Below are positions 25,534-34,329 of a stretch of DNA of 64,000 nucleotides, piece by piece. A model generated the notes under the pieces. That model made no database searches and was not told where the DNA came from. It saw only the letters and a program-made list of their open reading frames with translations. Both the position numbers and the translations under genes were made by a program. Each line of letters begins with the position of its first letter. Position 1 is the first letter of the stretch. The stretch is from DATHWB01 sp040905965 (lineage in GTDB: Bacteria > Actinomycetota > Acidimicrobiia > Spongiisociales > ZC4RG35), in NCBI GenBank assembly GCA_040905965.1, contig JBBDQP010000099.1, positions 13,390 through 77,389 of the forward strand. The letters are read 5' to 3'.

Positions 25534-25539
25534 TATGCT
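25534..25539 (+). promoter_or_regulatory. -10-like element of the trpS leader
   Basis: TATGCT followed by CCAC, ending 8 nt before the leader-peptide ATG. No Shine-Dalgarno sequence fits between them, so a leaderless leader peptide is likely. Confidence 0.5.
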
Positions 25540-25547
25540 CCACCCGC

Positions 25548-25586
25548 ATGGACGCAACCGGACTCTGGTGGAGCGACGAGAGCTGA
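25548..25586 (+). CDS. trpS leader peptide with tandem Trp codons
   Basis: A 12-codon frame encoding MDATGLWWSDES, ending in TGA, 81 bp upstream of trpS. Two adjacent tryptophan codons in so short a peptide, followed by an intrinsic terminator before a tryptophanyl-tRNA synthetase gene, indicate ribosome-mediated attenuation that senses charged tRNA-Trp. Confidence 0.8.
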   Translation: MDATGLWWSDES

Positions 25587-25611
25587 AGCCGTCGCGCGTC
25601 CTGTGAATTCG

Positions 25612-25642
25612 AAAACGCCGGCGGCCGACACGCCGGCGTTTT
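25612..25642 (+). terminator. Intrinsic terminator of the trpS leader (attenuator)
   Basis: AAAACGCCGGCG and CGCCGGCGTTTT form a 12-bp stem around a 7-nt loop (GCCGACA), with a T-rich tail (TTTTGTTCGTTG). It sits between the Trp leader peptide and the trpS start. Confidence 0.85.
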
Positions 25643-25666
25643 GTTCGTTGAAAGGGAGAATCTGAC

Positions 25667-26650
25667 GTGAACGCAAAGAAGAGGGTGTTCTCGGGTGTGC
25701 AGCCCACGGGGAACGTCCATGTGGGCAACTACATCGGCGCCTTCAAGAACTGGGTGTCGATGCAGGAGGAGTACGAGACGATCTTCTGCGTCGTCGACCT
25801 GCACGCGATGACGGTTCCCTACGAGGCGTCGGAGATGATCAGGAACAGAATCGACATGGCGAAGGCCGTCATCGCCTGCGGAGTCGACCCCGACCGATCC
25901 CTCCTGTATTTCCAATCCCACGTGCCGCAGCACACCGAGCTCGCCTGGATCCTGTCGACGATCACCGGCATCGGACATCTGGAGCGGATGACGCAGTACA
26001 AGGAGAAGTCCGACCGCGCCGGACAGAACCTGGGACTGCTGTCGTACCCGGTGCTGATGGCCGCAGACATCCTCATCCATCATGTCAACGCAGTGCCGGT
26101 CGGCGATGACCAGACCCAGCACCTCGAACTGACCCGGGATATCGTCGAACGGTTCAATTCCCGCTTCGGAGTCGAGTTCCCGATGCCCGAACGGATCTCG
26201 CCGGAGATCGGCGCCAGGGTGATGTCGTTGCAGGACCCGACCGCCAAGATGTCGAAATCGGATCCGAGTCCCGCCTCCCGGATCCTGCTCACCGATAGCC
26301 CCGATGACATCGTCGGCAAGGTCAAGACCGCCGTCACCGACTCCGACCGTTTCGTCGTCCACGACTGGGAGAAGAAACCGGGCGTTTCGAACCTTCTGGA
26401 GTTGGCATCGGTCTTCGGTGGCCGGTCCATCGACGACCTGGTCGACGAGTATCACGAGTCCGGGTACGGCGTGTTCAAGGCTGCGGTCGCCGACGCCATC
26501 ATCGCTGGCTTGGAGCCGATCCGAACTCGGCTTGATGCCCTCGAAGACGGTGACGTGCTCGACATGATGGACCGCAACGGCGCCATCGCCCGCGAGCGAG
26601 CGGAAACCGAGATGAGGTCTGTCAGGGAGAAGGTCGGACTGAGACGCTGA
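25667..26650 (+). CDS. trpS: Tryptophanyl-tRNA synthetase
   Basis: Charges tRNA-Trp. 327 residues from GTG 25667, with GGGAG upstream. The class I signatures are present: the HIGH-type motif as HVGN at residues 18-21 (SGVQPTGNVHVGNYIGAF) and KMSKS near residue 194. PVLMAADILIHH and VPVGDDQTQHLELTRDI are characteristic TrpRS blocks. Length is typical of bacterial TrpRS (~330). It is preceded by a tandem-Trp leader and terminator. Its 3' end overlaps the convergent MFS gene by 29 bp. Confidence 0.96.
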   Translation: MNAKKRVFSGVQPTGNVHVGNYIGAFKNWVSMQEEYETIFCVVDLHAMTVPYEASEMIRNRIDMAKAVIACGVDPDRSLLYFQSHVPQHTELAWILSTITGIGHLERMTQYKEKSDRAGQNLGLLSYPVLMAADILIHHVNAVPVGDDQTQHLELTRDIVERFNSRFGVEFPMPERISPEIGARVMSLQDPTAKMSKSDPSPASRILLTDSPDDIVGKVKTAVTDSDRFVVHDWEKKPGVSNLLELASVFGGRSIDDLVDEYHESGYGVFKAAVADAIIAGLEPIRTRLDALEDGDVLDMMDRNGAIARERAETEMRSVREKVGLRR

Positions 26651-27746
26651 GACGGGTCGAGGTTCCCGCCCAGATTGCGACCCCGACGGCCGCGATCGTC
26701 GGCAACAGCATGATTGGGCGGAATCCGAAGCGTTCGGCGACGAGCCCGGTGACGACGGGCCCGATCATGAATCCAATGCGGGATGCTGCGGTCACTGCCG
26801 CGATTCCGTCGTCGCTGATGCGACCGGCGATCGAGATGATCCCGGGGAACATCACCGACGCTCCCACGCCTGCGAGCGCCAGGGCCAGGAACGCCGTTGC
26901 AGTGTTCGGCGCGATTGTGATGAGCGACGCGCCGACGCCGGCACCGATCGAGAATGTGACGAGCGTCCTCCTCGGGCCGAGTCGTCCGATCGCCGTGTCT
27001 CCGACGATGCGACCGGCGAGCATTCCGGCCAGGGCGGTGGCGGTGGCGGCCGCGGCGGTGGCGGGGGTAGATCCGAAAACCTGACTCGTGAACACCGAAG
27101 CCCAGTCGATGGGGACCGACTCGGCGATCGAAACTCCGACGGCGACCAGCACCAACCCGCCGAGGGCTCGTCTGGAGCCTTCGCGCGACCTGGGGATCGC
27201 AATCCGCACCGGCTCCCACCACGACGGGAGCACCACGCCGATGGTGCCGAGAATCGTCGCGGCCACCGCGATGTGGATGACCAACGGAACCTCGCCTGCC
27301 ACGATTCCCGACGCGAGTGCGGCGGTGAGAGCACCTGCGGTCCAGGCGGCGTGCAGACCCTGGAGGATCGGTCGCCCCGACCGGATCTCGAGATCGAGGG
27401 CGTGCATGTTCATTCCGACGTCCATCACGCCATCGGCCGTGCCGAGTACTGCGAGGGCAGCCACGAGACCCGCGACGAGCGGGGACACGACCATCAGTCC
27501 GAGCGAACCGGCGAGGATGACAAGCGCGATGCGGGAGGTGCGGCGAGCTCCGAAACGGACGACGGTTCGGCCTCCCGCCGCAGATCCGCCGAGCGACGCC
27601 AAGACGGGGACGACGAGGATGACACCGAGCATCCCCGGCGTGAGGTCATATCGTTCGACCACCTCGGGCAAGCGAGGAAAGATCGATCCGTAGACCGCGC
27701 CATTGGTCGCGAAAAACAGCGCCGTCGCCCACCACTCCCGTCTCAA
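26622..27746 (-). CDS. MFS transporter
   Basis: Twelve-helix major facilitator of about 374 residues, probably an exporter or permease of unknown substrate. The RFGARRTSR loop after TM2 matches the MFS loop 2-3 motif in degenerate form; a related RLGPRRT sequence in the second half reflects the internal repeat. GMNMHALDLE resembles motifs in sugar/proton symporters of the FucP/YcaD branch. I start it at TTG 27746, which overlaps the upstream stop as TTGA; a longer in-frame reading lies entirely within the protease gene. Start is uncertain. Confidence 0.75.
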   Translation of the reverse strand: MRREWWATALFFATNGAVYGSIFPRLPEVVERYDLTPGMLGVILVVPVLASLGGSAAGGRTVVRFGARRTSRIALVILAGSLGLMVVSPLVAGLVAALAVLGTADGVMDVGMNMHALDLEIRSGRPILQGLHAAWTAGALTAALASGIVAGEVPLVIHIAVAATILGTIGVVLPSWWEPVRIAIPRSREGSRRALGGLVLVAVGVSIAESVPIDWASVFTSQVFGSTPATAAAATATALAGMLAGRIVGDTAIGRLGPRRTLVTFSIGAGVGASLITIAPNTATAFLALALAGVGASVMFPGIISIAGRISDDGIAAVTAASRIGFMIGPVVTGLVAERFGFRPIMLLPTIAAVGVAIWAGTSTRLSVSVRPSP

Positions 27747-28459
27747 CTGAAGGTCTCTGGGGCGAAGAGCAGGGCGGCCACGGCAACCAGGTTGAAGCCG
27801 GCGTGGATGAAGATCGCCACCCCCAGCCGCCGCCGCCGCATGACCTGCCATCCGAGGATGAGACCGACGATGAACAACTGCGGCAGCAGCAGTGTGATGC
27901 TTTGGAGGAAGTTTTCACCGGTCACACCGAGGAGATGGAATACCGCGAACACGAATGCCGCGACGGCGAAGGAACTTGCCTGTCCCATCCATCTGCCCAG
28001 GATTCTCGGGAGCAATCCTCGGAACATCAGTTCCTCGGTGACGGGTGCGATGAGGGCGACTGCGAGGATGAGTCCGACCCGGGGCAGCATGCCGCGAAGG
28101 GCCGGGATCTGCTCGGTCAGCGCCTGCGTCGAGCCCTCCGCGCCGATCCACTGGGCGATCGGGATGAATGCTGCCGCGAGCGCGATCTGCAGGACGACAC
28201 CACCGATCAGATACACCCCGTCGCTCGGTTCGACATGGAACCCGATCGCCCCGAACGACGATCGCCTGCGCCGCAGAACCGCCCACAGTCCGAGCAGATG
28301 TCCGGCGTATTGGCCGAGCAGCGACGCCACCAACAGCGTGCTTGGGTCGATGTTCTGGCCGAACAGAAGGGCCACGATGAACAGCCCCACGAAACCCGAC
28401 AACACGGTGAGGGCGAAGTCCGAGACCGTGAAAGGGTGTCGGTCCTGGGAGGTACTCAT
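27743..28459 (-). CDS. CPBP (CAAX/Abi) family intramembrane metalloprotease
   Basis: Membrane protease of about 238 residues with seven to eight hydrophobic segments. All three CPBP motifs are present: EELMFRGLL (EExxxR), FAVAAFVFAVFHLL (FxxxH), and the HAGFNLV block (HxxxN/B). Family members process membrane proteins or act in bacteriocin self-immunity; no specific role is evident. ATG 28459 is used, with GTG 28468 possible; neither has a clear RBS. It is cotranscribed with the MFS gene through a TTGA overlap and divergent from guaB3. Confidence 0.85.
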   Translation of the reverse strand: MSTSQDRHPFTVSDFALTVLSGFVGLFIVALLFGQNIDPSTLLVASLLGQYAGHLLGLWAVLRRRRSSFGAIGFHVEPSDGVYLIGGVVLQIALAAAFIPIAQWIGAEGSTQALTEQIPALRGMLPRVGLILAVALIAPVTEELMFRGLLPRILGRWMGQASSFAVAAFVFAVFHLLGVTGENFLQSITLLLPQLFIVGLILGWQVMRRRRLGVAIFIHAGFNLVAVAALLFAPETFS

Positions 28460-28511
28460 TGCGGGCACCGCGGGAGGCTACTGGGGGGAAAGGGCCGAAT
28501 CACACGAGTGG

Positions 28512-28517
28512 TACTCT
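28512..28517 (+). promoter_or_regulatory. -10-like element of guaB3
   Basis: TACTCT followed by CCGGG, 31 nt before the guaB3 GTG, which has its own RBS (GGAGGAGA). It matches the recurrent TANNCTC element seen elsewhere in the window. Confidence 0.4.
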
Positions 28518-28548
28518 CCGGGTTCCGACGAGCGCAGGCGGAGGAGAC

Positions 28549-29706
28549 GTGGAGATCGACATCGGCATTGGGAAATCCGGCCGACAGGGGTATGGGTTCG
28601 ACGACATCGCGATCGTCCCGAGCCGGCGGACGAGGGACCCTGACGACGTCGACATCTCCTGGCAGTTGGACGGTTTTCGCTTCGACCTGCCGATGATGGG
28701 GTCCGCGATGGACGGTGCCATCAGCCCCGCGACCGCAATCACCATCGGTCGGCTTGGTGGCCTTGGCGTGCTCAACCTCGAAGGACTGTGGACCCGCTAC
28801 GACGATCCGCAACCGTATTTCGACGAGATCGCCGAACTCTCCAACGAGAAGGCGACTCAGCGGATGCAGGAGATCTATCTCGCTCCCATCCAACCCGACC
28901 TCGTGGGTCAGCGCGTGCGCGAATTGAAGGACGCCGGGATCATCTCCGCCGGAAGTCTCACACCGGCGCGTGTCGAGTCCCTCGCCCCCCATGCGCTGGG
29001 AGGCGGCCTCGATGTCCTCGTGATCCAGGGAACCGTCGTTTCGGCCGAGCACGTCTCGACGAAGGGCGGAGTGCTCGACTTGAAGCGGTATATCGCCGAG
29101 TGCGAGGTCCCGGTCATCGTCGGCGGATGCGCCTCGTATTCGACTGCGCTGCACCTGATGAGAACCGGCGCGGTCGGGGTGCTGGTGGGGGTTGGTCCTG
29201 GTGCCGCCTGCACCACGCGGGGCGTCCTCGGCGTCGGTGTGCCGCAGGCCACCGCGATCGCCGATGCCGCCGGAGCGCGCATTCGGTACCTCGACGAGAC
29301 CGGTCGCTACGTCCACGTGATCGCTGACGGCGGGATGCGCACGGGCGGAGACGTCTCAAAAGCGATCGCCTGCGGTGCAGACGCCGTGATGATCGGCTCG
29401 CCGCTGGCATCGGCCACCGAGGCGCCGGGCCGCGGATACCACTGGGGCATGGCGACGTTCCATCCCACGCTTCCCCGCGGGGCGCGTGTGAAGACGGGCG
29501 ACCTTGGCACTCTCCAAGAGATCCTCGTCGGACCTGCCCACGAGAACGACGGGCGCCGGAACTTGTTCGGGGCGTTGCGGGCATCGATGGCCACCACCGG
29601 GTACTCCGACGTCAAAGAGTTCCAGAAGGCTGAAGTGATGATCGCTCCGAGTCTGCAGACCGAAGGCAAATCCCTCCAGCGCAGTCAGCACGTCGGTATG
29701 GGTTGA
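28549..29706 (+). CDS. guaB3: GuaB3 family IMP dehydrogenase-related protein
   Basis: Paralogue of IMP dehydrogenase typical of actinobacteria, 385 residues from GTG 28549 (RBS GGAGGAG). A TIM barrel without CBS domains. GAACTTRGVLGVGVPQ carries the active-site Cys loop, and VIADGGMRTGGDVSKAIACGADAVMIGSPLA is the IMP phosphate-binding region. GuaB3 members have been reported to act on GMP or IMP, so the reaction direction is uncertain. It sits two bases upstream of guaA, consistent with guanine nucleotide metabolism. Confidence 0.9.
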   Translation: MEIDIGIGKSGRQGYGFDDIAIVPSRRTRDPDDVDISWQLDGFRFDLPMMGSAMDGAISPATAITIGRLGGLGVLNLEGLWTRYDDPQPYFDEIAELSNEKATQRMQEIYLAPIQPDLVGQRVRELKDAGIISAGSLTPARVESLAPHALGGGLDVLVIQGTVVSAEHVSTKGGVLDLKRYIAECEVPVIVGGCASYSTALHLMRTGAVGVLVGVGPGAACTTRGVLGVGVPQATAIADAAGARIRYLDETGRYVHVIADGGMRTGGDVSKAIACGADAVMIGSPLASATEAPGRGYHWGMATFHPTLPRGARVKTGDLGTLQEILVGPAHENDGRRNLFGALRASMATTGYSDVKEFQKAEVMIAPSLQTEGKSLQRSQHVGMG

Positions 29707-29708
29707 CG

Positions 29709-31250
29709 ATGGCCACGGGCGCCGAACAGACCGTTCTGGTCGTCGATTTCGGCGCCCAATACGCCCAACTGATCGCTCGTCGGGTGCGGGAGGCGAACGT
29801 CCATTCGGCGATCGTCCCCCGCGATATCACTGCGGCCGAAATCGCATCCATGTCACCGACGGGAATCATCCTGTCCGGAGGTCCGGCGTCGGTCTACGCC
29901 GAGGACGCCTATCGGATCGACCCCGCTGTTTTCGACCTCGGGGTGCCGGTGCTGGGCATCTGTTACGGACATCAGCTCATGGCAGACGTCCTCGACGGGG
30001 AGCTGGTCAACACCGGTCGAGGCGAATACGGCAAGACCGAACTGACCGCCGTGCGGGAATCGGTTCTCTTCCGGGACCTCGGGGAGCGCCAGGAAGTGTG
30101 GATGAGTCATCGCGATGCCGTTGCGCGAGCGCCGGAAGGCTTCGTGACCACCGCCACCAGCGCGGATTCCCCGGTGGCTTCCATGGAGGATCGCGAACGC
30201 GGCTTTTACGGCGTTCAGTTCCATCCGGAAGTCGCGCACACGCCCCGAGGTCAGGAAGTGCTGCAACGCTTCCTGTACGACGCCTGCGGCGCCCGCCCGA
30301 CGTGGACCCGCCATTCGATCATCGAATCCCAGGTGGCCGCCATTCGCGCCCAGGTGGGAGATGCCAGGGTGATCTGCGGTCTGTCCGGCGGAGTGGACTC
30401 GGCGGTTGCGGCCGCCCTCGTCCATGAAGCAGTGGGCGATCAACTCACGTGCATCTTCGTCGACCACGGCCTCCTCAGACAGGACGAGGCCGAGCAGGTC
30501 GAGGAGACGTTCCGCGGGCACTTCAATATCGATCTCGTGCACGTGAAAGCAGCAGACCGTTTCCTCGACCGGCTGGCCGGCATCACCGATCCGGAGGAGA
30601 AGCGGAAGATCATCGGGGAGACGTTCATCCGCGTGTTCGAAGATGAAGCGGCCCGGCTTTCGGATGCCGCCTTTCTCGTGCAGGGCACGCTGTATCCCGA
30701 CGTGATCGAGTCGGGTACCAAGGACGCCGCCAAGATCAAGTCCCACCACAATGTGGGTGGGCTTCCCGACGACATGGAGTTCGATCTCGTCGAACCTCTC
30801 AGGGACCTTTTCAAAGATGAGGTGAGAGCGGTCGGGGAAGAGCTCGGGTTGCCGCCTGAGATCGTGTGGCGTCAACCGTTTCCCGGTCCGGGACTCGCAG
30901 TCCGCATCATTGGTGAGGTGACTTCCGAACGGCTCGACATCCTCCGTCGGGCCGATGCGATCGTCACGGACGAAATCAGGCGGGCAGGTCTCTATCGGGA
31001 GATCTGGCAGGCGTTCGGGGTCCTCCCCGCCATCCGGTCGGTCGGGGTCCAGGGCGATGGACGCACCTACGCCTACCCGCTGATATTGCGAGCAGTCACC
31101 AGCGAAGACGCCATGACCGCAGACTGGGCACGTCTCCCGTACGAGGTTCTGGAACGGATCTCGAACCGAGTCATCAACGAAGTCGAAGGTATCAACCGGG
31201 TCGCGTACGACATCTCCTCGAAGCCACCGGCGACGATCGAGTGGGAATAG
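29709..31250 (+). CDS. guaA: GMP synthase (glutamine-hydrolysing)
   Basis: Converts XMP, glutamine and ATP to GMP. 513 residues from ATG 29709. The N-terminal class I amidotransferase has the nucleophile in VLGICYGHQ and the His/Glu pair in VQFHPEVAH. The ATP-pyrophosphatase P-loop is GLSGGVDSAV near residue 225, and the dimerisation domain ends TIEWE as in other GuaA proteins. Length normal. The TTG at 29703 is an alternative start. Follows guaB3. Confidence 0.96.
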   Translation: MATGAEQTVLVVDFGAQYAQLIARRVREANVHSAIVPRDITAAEIASMSPTGIILSGGPASVYAEDAYRIDPAVFDLGVPVLGICYGHQLMADVLDGELVNTGRGEYGKTELTAVRESVLFRDLGERQEVWMSHRDAVARAPEGFVTTATSADSPVASMEDRERGFYGVQFHPEVAHTPRGQEVLQRFLYDACGARPTWTRHSIIESQVAAIRAQVGDARVICGLSGGVDSAVAAALVHEAVGDQLTCIFVDHGLLRQDEAEQVEETFRGHFNIDLVHVKAADRFLDRLAGITDPEEKRKIIGETFIRVFEDEAARLSDAAFLVQGTLYPDVIESGTKDAAKIKSHHNVGGLPDDMEFDLVEPLRDLFKDEVRAVGEELGLPPEIVWRQPFPGPGLAVRIIGEVTSERLDILRRADAIVTDEIRRAGLYREIWQAFGVLPAIRSVGVQGDGRTYAYPLILRAVTSEDAMTADWARLPYEVLERISNRVINEVEGINRVAYDISSKPPATIEWE

Positions 31251-31255
31251 CCATC

Positions 31256-31282
31256 TCAAGTCGTCCGGCGAGACGCCGATAC
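31256..31282 (+). promoter_or_regulatory. Sigma-28-like promoter before the CheA-like gene
   Basis: TCAA, 15 bp, then GCCGATAC matches the sigma-28/FliA/WhiG consensus TAAA-N15-GCCGATAA at three of four and seven of eight positions with exact spacing. It lies just after guaA and 22 bp before the CheA-like start. Confidence 0.5.
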
Positions 31283-31304
31283 TTCTCAAGATCCGAGGTA
31301 CTTG

Positions 31305-33389
31305 GTGGATTGGGCTGAATCACAAGAATTGATCGACATCTTCCTCGCTGAGGTGGATGAGCGGGCCGCCAGACTCGTCGTCGGCGCCTCTGAGCTCCGC
31401 GCCGGAAGCCTCGAATCCGCGGCCCTCCAAGACCTCACACGGGATGCTCACACGATCAAGGGCTCCTCGAACATGCTTGGCAAGGTCGACATCGGGTCGG
31501 CCGCCGGCGCTCTCGAAAAGACGTGGAAAGCGATCACCGACGGTGAGTTTCAGCCTTCGTCGGCTGCGGTCGACGCGATGGAGGCTCTCTCCCGACTCAT
31601 TCTCGAGGCGACTCGCAGCGACGAGGCGCGGGACAATCTCCAAGAGGCCACCGCCCGCCTGGGAGCCACGCTGGAGAACTCGACCCCGCTGCCTCCCCCG
31701 TCCATCGTCGTCCGGCACGATGAGCCTGTTGCAGCGTCGAACTTCATCGACGACCCGGACGGAACCGAAGAGCCGCCCGAGGTGTCCCACGGGAATGCCA
31801 ACCTGGGTGGATTGCTCGCGTCCGTCCGAGACGAGCTCTCGAGCGCCGTCACCAGGGTCGACACCGGCGACCTCTATCGGCTGATCAACCGCATCGTCGA
31901 TGTCGCCCTCGATACCGAGGCGTTGGCCGAACTGACCGATGGCGCGTCCGAGGGTGCCGACCCGGTCAAGCTCTCCGCCGCCTGGCGAGCTCAGTTGGAA
32001 CGGCTGGCAGCCGATGTCACCGAACTGCAGCAGTGGGCGGTCTCCCTCGCCGACGTGCCGTTGAACGATGCCACCGAGTCATACCCGCAGTTCGCGCGTT
32101 TCCTCGGACGGAGGCTCGGTCGCGAGGTCCTATTCGAAGCCCAGCACGGTGGTCTTCTAGTCGACCGGCAGATCGTCGACCTCATCCAGGAGCCGCTGCG
32201 TCATCTCATCGTCAACGCCGTCGACCATGGCATCGAACCGGCAACTCGTCGCGTCGAACTCGGAAAGCCCCCCATGGGAACGGTTCGCCTCGATGCCGAG
32301 ATCGTCGAAGATCGATTGATCGTGTCGATCTCCGACGACGGAGCGGGCATCGACTGGGACAAGGTGGCCGCCTCGGCCGAACTGCGGGGTCTCGGCAACA
32401 GCCGGTCCGAGTTAGAAGCACACCTGTTCCGGTTGGGGTTCACCACCGTCACGGAGCCAAACGAATTCTCGGGGTCGGGAGACGGTCTGTCGATGGTGGC
32501 CGATGCGGTCGACCGCGTCGGTGGATCAGTCTCGGTCGAGTCCAACCGGGGTGTCGGGACCAAGTTCACGATGAACCTGCCGGTGTCACTCGTCGTCCAG
32601 AACATCGTGATTGTGGCGAGCGGTGACCAGTTCTTCGGTATCGCAGACCCCGCGGTTGCCGCCACGGCCGCCCTCGAAAACTCGGTCGTCCAGGCCGGTG
32701 CGGGCGGGCGCGAAATCCTCTTCAACGGTGAGGCGGTGCCGGTCGTCTCGTTCAGTCGGGCGTTGAGCCTTCCCGAGTCCGACCGGGAGCAGGAAGTGCT
32801 GTTCCTGCGTAGCCGTTCCGGGTATGTCGCGGTGACCGTCGACGAGATCACCGACCGCCGTCGGGTGGCCGTGAAGAGCCTGGGTCCGATCCTCGAAGAC
32901 GCCGATCACCTCGTCGGTGCGGCCTTCCTCGGTGGTGGCGAGGTGCTCGTGATGATCGATCACAATCATCTCGGCCGTCAGGCTCGCCGGCCCGAATCTC
33001 AGCAGGGCACCCGTCCGTCGATACTTGTCGTCGATGACTCCGCGGGGGTGCGCCAGATCATCGCGGCGACGCTGCGTGGCCGCGGGTTCGACGTGACGGT
33101 TGCCCCCAGTGCAGGCGAGGCGATCGAGGAGATGGGACGCGCCGCATATGACGCGCTCGTTGTCGACTATTCGATGCCTGGTTCGAGCGGTGTGGAACTG
33201 GTGCGAGCGCTGCGCCAGAACGGTGACACCCAACCCGTCGTCATGGTCTCCGCCGTCGCAGACGAGAAGGACAGGGCCGAGGCCTGGGAATCCGGGGTGG
33301 ACGCCTACATCGACAAATATGACATCCGCCAGGGCGCGCTCGTCGCGACCCTCCGCCGTCTTCTCGATGAGGGGACCGGACGGCGGTGA
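31305..33389 (+). CDS. CheA-like hybrid histidine kinase with C-terminal receiver
   Basis: A 694-residue signalling protein. Residues 1-110 form an HPt domain with phosphorylatable His49 (TRDAHTIKGSSNML). A middle region follows, then a CheA-type ATPase domain (HLIVNAVDHGIE as N-box, SDDGAGIDW as G1, GSGDGLSMVADAVDRVGG as G2). A CheW-like regulatory domain starts at about residue 425 (VSLVVQNIVIVASG), and a receiver domain spans about 570-690 (VVDDSAGV, phospho-acceptor in VVDYSMPG, Lys in IDKYD). GTG 31305 has GAGG at good spacing; TTG 31302 is the alternative. No CheY, CheW or receptor gene is nearby, so its input is unknown. Confidence 0.88.
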   Translation: MDWAESQELIDIFLAEVDERAARLVVGASELRAGSLESAALQDLTRDAHTIKGSSNMLGKVDIGSAAGALEKTWKAITDGEFQPSSAAVDAMEALSRLILEATRSDEARDNLQEATARLGATLENSTPLPPPSIVVRHDEPVAASNFIDDPDGTEEPPEVSHGNANLGGLLASVRDELSSAVTRVDTGDLYRLINRIVDVALDTEALAELTDGASEGADPVKLSAAWRAQLERLAADVTELQQWAVSLADVPLNDATESYPQFARFLGRRLGREVLFEAQHGGLLVDRQIVDLIQEPLRHLIVNAVDHGIEPATRRVELGKPPMGTVRLDAEIVEDRLIVSISDDGAGIDWDKVAASAELRGLGNSRSELEAHLFRLGFTTVTEPNEFSGSGDGLSMVADAVDRVGGSVSVESNRGVGTKFTMNLPVSLVVQNIVIVASGDQFFGIADPAVAATAALENSVVQAGAGGREILFNGEAVPVVSFSRALSLPESDREQEVLFLRSRSGYVAVTVDEITDRRRVAVKSLGPILEDADHLVGAAFLGGGEVLVMIDHNHLGRQARRPESQQGTRPSILVVDDSAGVRQIIAATLRGRGFDVTVAPSAGEAIEEMGRAAYDALVVDYSMPGSSGVELVRALRQNGDTQPVVMVSAVADEKDRAEAWESGVDAYIDKYDIRQGALVATLRRLLDEGTGRR

Positions 33390-33418
33390 GATGGCGTGGG
33401 TGGGCCCGAGGGGGTCAC

Positions 33419-33424
33419 TACCCT
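33419..33424 (+). promoter_or_regulatory. -10-like element of the sensor kinase gene
   Basis: TACCCT followed by CAGCGG, ending 16 nt before ATG 33441. It matches the recurrent TANNCTC element and suggests the sensor kinase can be transcribed independently of the CheA-like gene. Confidence 0.35.
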
Positions 33425-33440
33425 CAGCGGCGGTGTCCCG

Positions 33441-34322
33441 ATGTTTGAACTGATTCCCCTCATCACTGGCGGCATCCTCGCCGTCGGAGGCGCGATCGCC
33501 CTCACGGTTGCGGTGCGAACACGCGTCTCCTGGAAGCGGCGCGTCCTGGAAGCTGAGCGCGCCGCCCAGGAAACCAACGCGATGAAGAACGACTTCGTGA
33601 CCCTCGTCAGCCACGAGCTTCGTACGCCGCTGACCTCCATCGCCGGTTTCGCCGAAACCCTCACAACCACATGGAAAGACCTCGGCGAGACCGAGATCGC
33701 CGAATTCCTGTCGATCATCTCGAACCAGGCGGTGTACCTCGGCGAACTCGTCGAGGACATCCTCGTCATCCCCCGCCTCGACGCCGGGCGACTGCGTCTG
33801 TATACCGAGCTCTTCGACCTCTCCGACCTCATTCACACGGTCGGCGACGGACTCGAAGGCGGCGGGAACGAGTCCAATGTGTCCGTGTCCCTCCCTGGCG
33901 GCGTGCGAGTCTTCGGCGACCCGAAGCGCGCTCAGCAGGTGATCAGGAACCTGCTGGAGAATGCTGCCAAGTACGGGGGCGATCAGGTCCTGGTAGAAGG
34001 ATTCCCATACGGCGAGCACTTCATCGTCGTCGTGTCAGACAACGGTCCCGGCATCCCCGACGAGAACGTGAACTCCATCTTCGAGCACTTCGAGCAGTTG
34101 TCGAAGGGCGACGGTCGGTCATCCAGCGGCCTGGGGCTCGGATTGCCGATCGCCCGGAAACTCGCCCGAGCCATGGGAGGCGACGTCTGGTACGAGCGCC
34201 GATTCCCCACCGGTAGCCGCTTCTGCTTCTCCATCACACAGACGGCGGAAGCCCAAGATCGCATGCTCGCCGAACAAGACGCCGCCCGCCAAGCCCAACT
34301 AGAGCGAGCCCTAGCGAATTAG
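33441..34322 (+). CDS. Membrane sensor histidine kinase
   Basis: A 293-residue kinase with one N-terminal membrane segment (about residues 5-27) and a short linker, no periplasmic sensor domain. The HisKA domain has the phospho-His in LVSHELRTPLTSIAGF. The HATPase domain shows the N-box (QVIRNLLENAAKYGG), G1 (VSDNGPGIPDE), F-box (IFEHFEQL) and G2 (SSGLGLGLPIARKL). There is no dedicated response regulator gene next to it; the receiver of the preceding CheA-like protein is the nearest candidate. ATG 33441 preferred over GTG 33396. Confidence 0.88.
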   Translation: MFELIPLITGGILAVGGAIALTVAVRTRVSWKRRVLEAERAAQETNAMKNDFVTLVSHELRTPLTSIAGFAETLTTTWKDLGETEIAEFLSIISNQAVYLGELVEDILVIPRLDAGRLRLYTELFDLSDLIHTVGDGLEGGGNESNVSVSLPGGVRVFGDPKRAQQVIRNLLENAAKYGGDQVLVEGFPYGEHFIVVVSDNGPGIPDENVNSIFEHFEQLSKGDGRSSSGLGLGLPIARKLARAMGGDVWYERRFPTGSRFCFSITQTAEAQDRMLAEQDAARQAQLERALAN

Positions 34323-34329
34323 TTGTGCA

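Noticed and set aside
29853..31289. Minus-strand open frame of 478 codons opposite guaA
   Set aside because: Shadow of guaA for the same reason.
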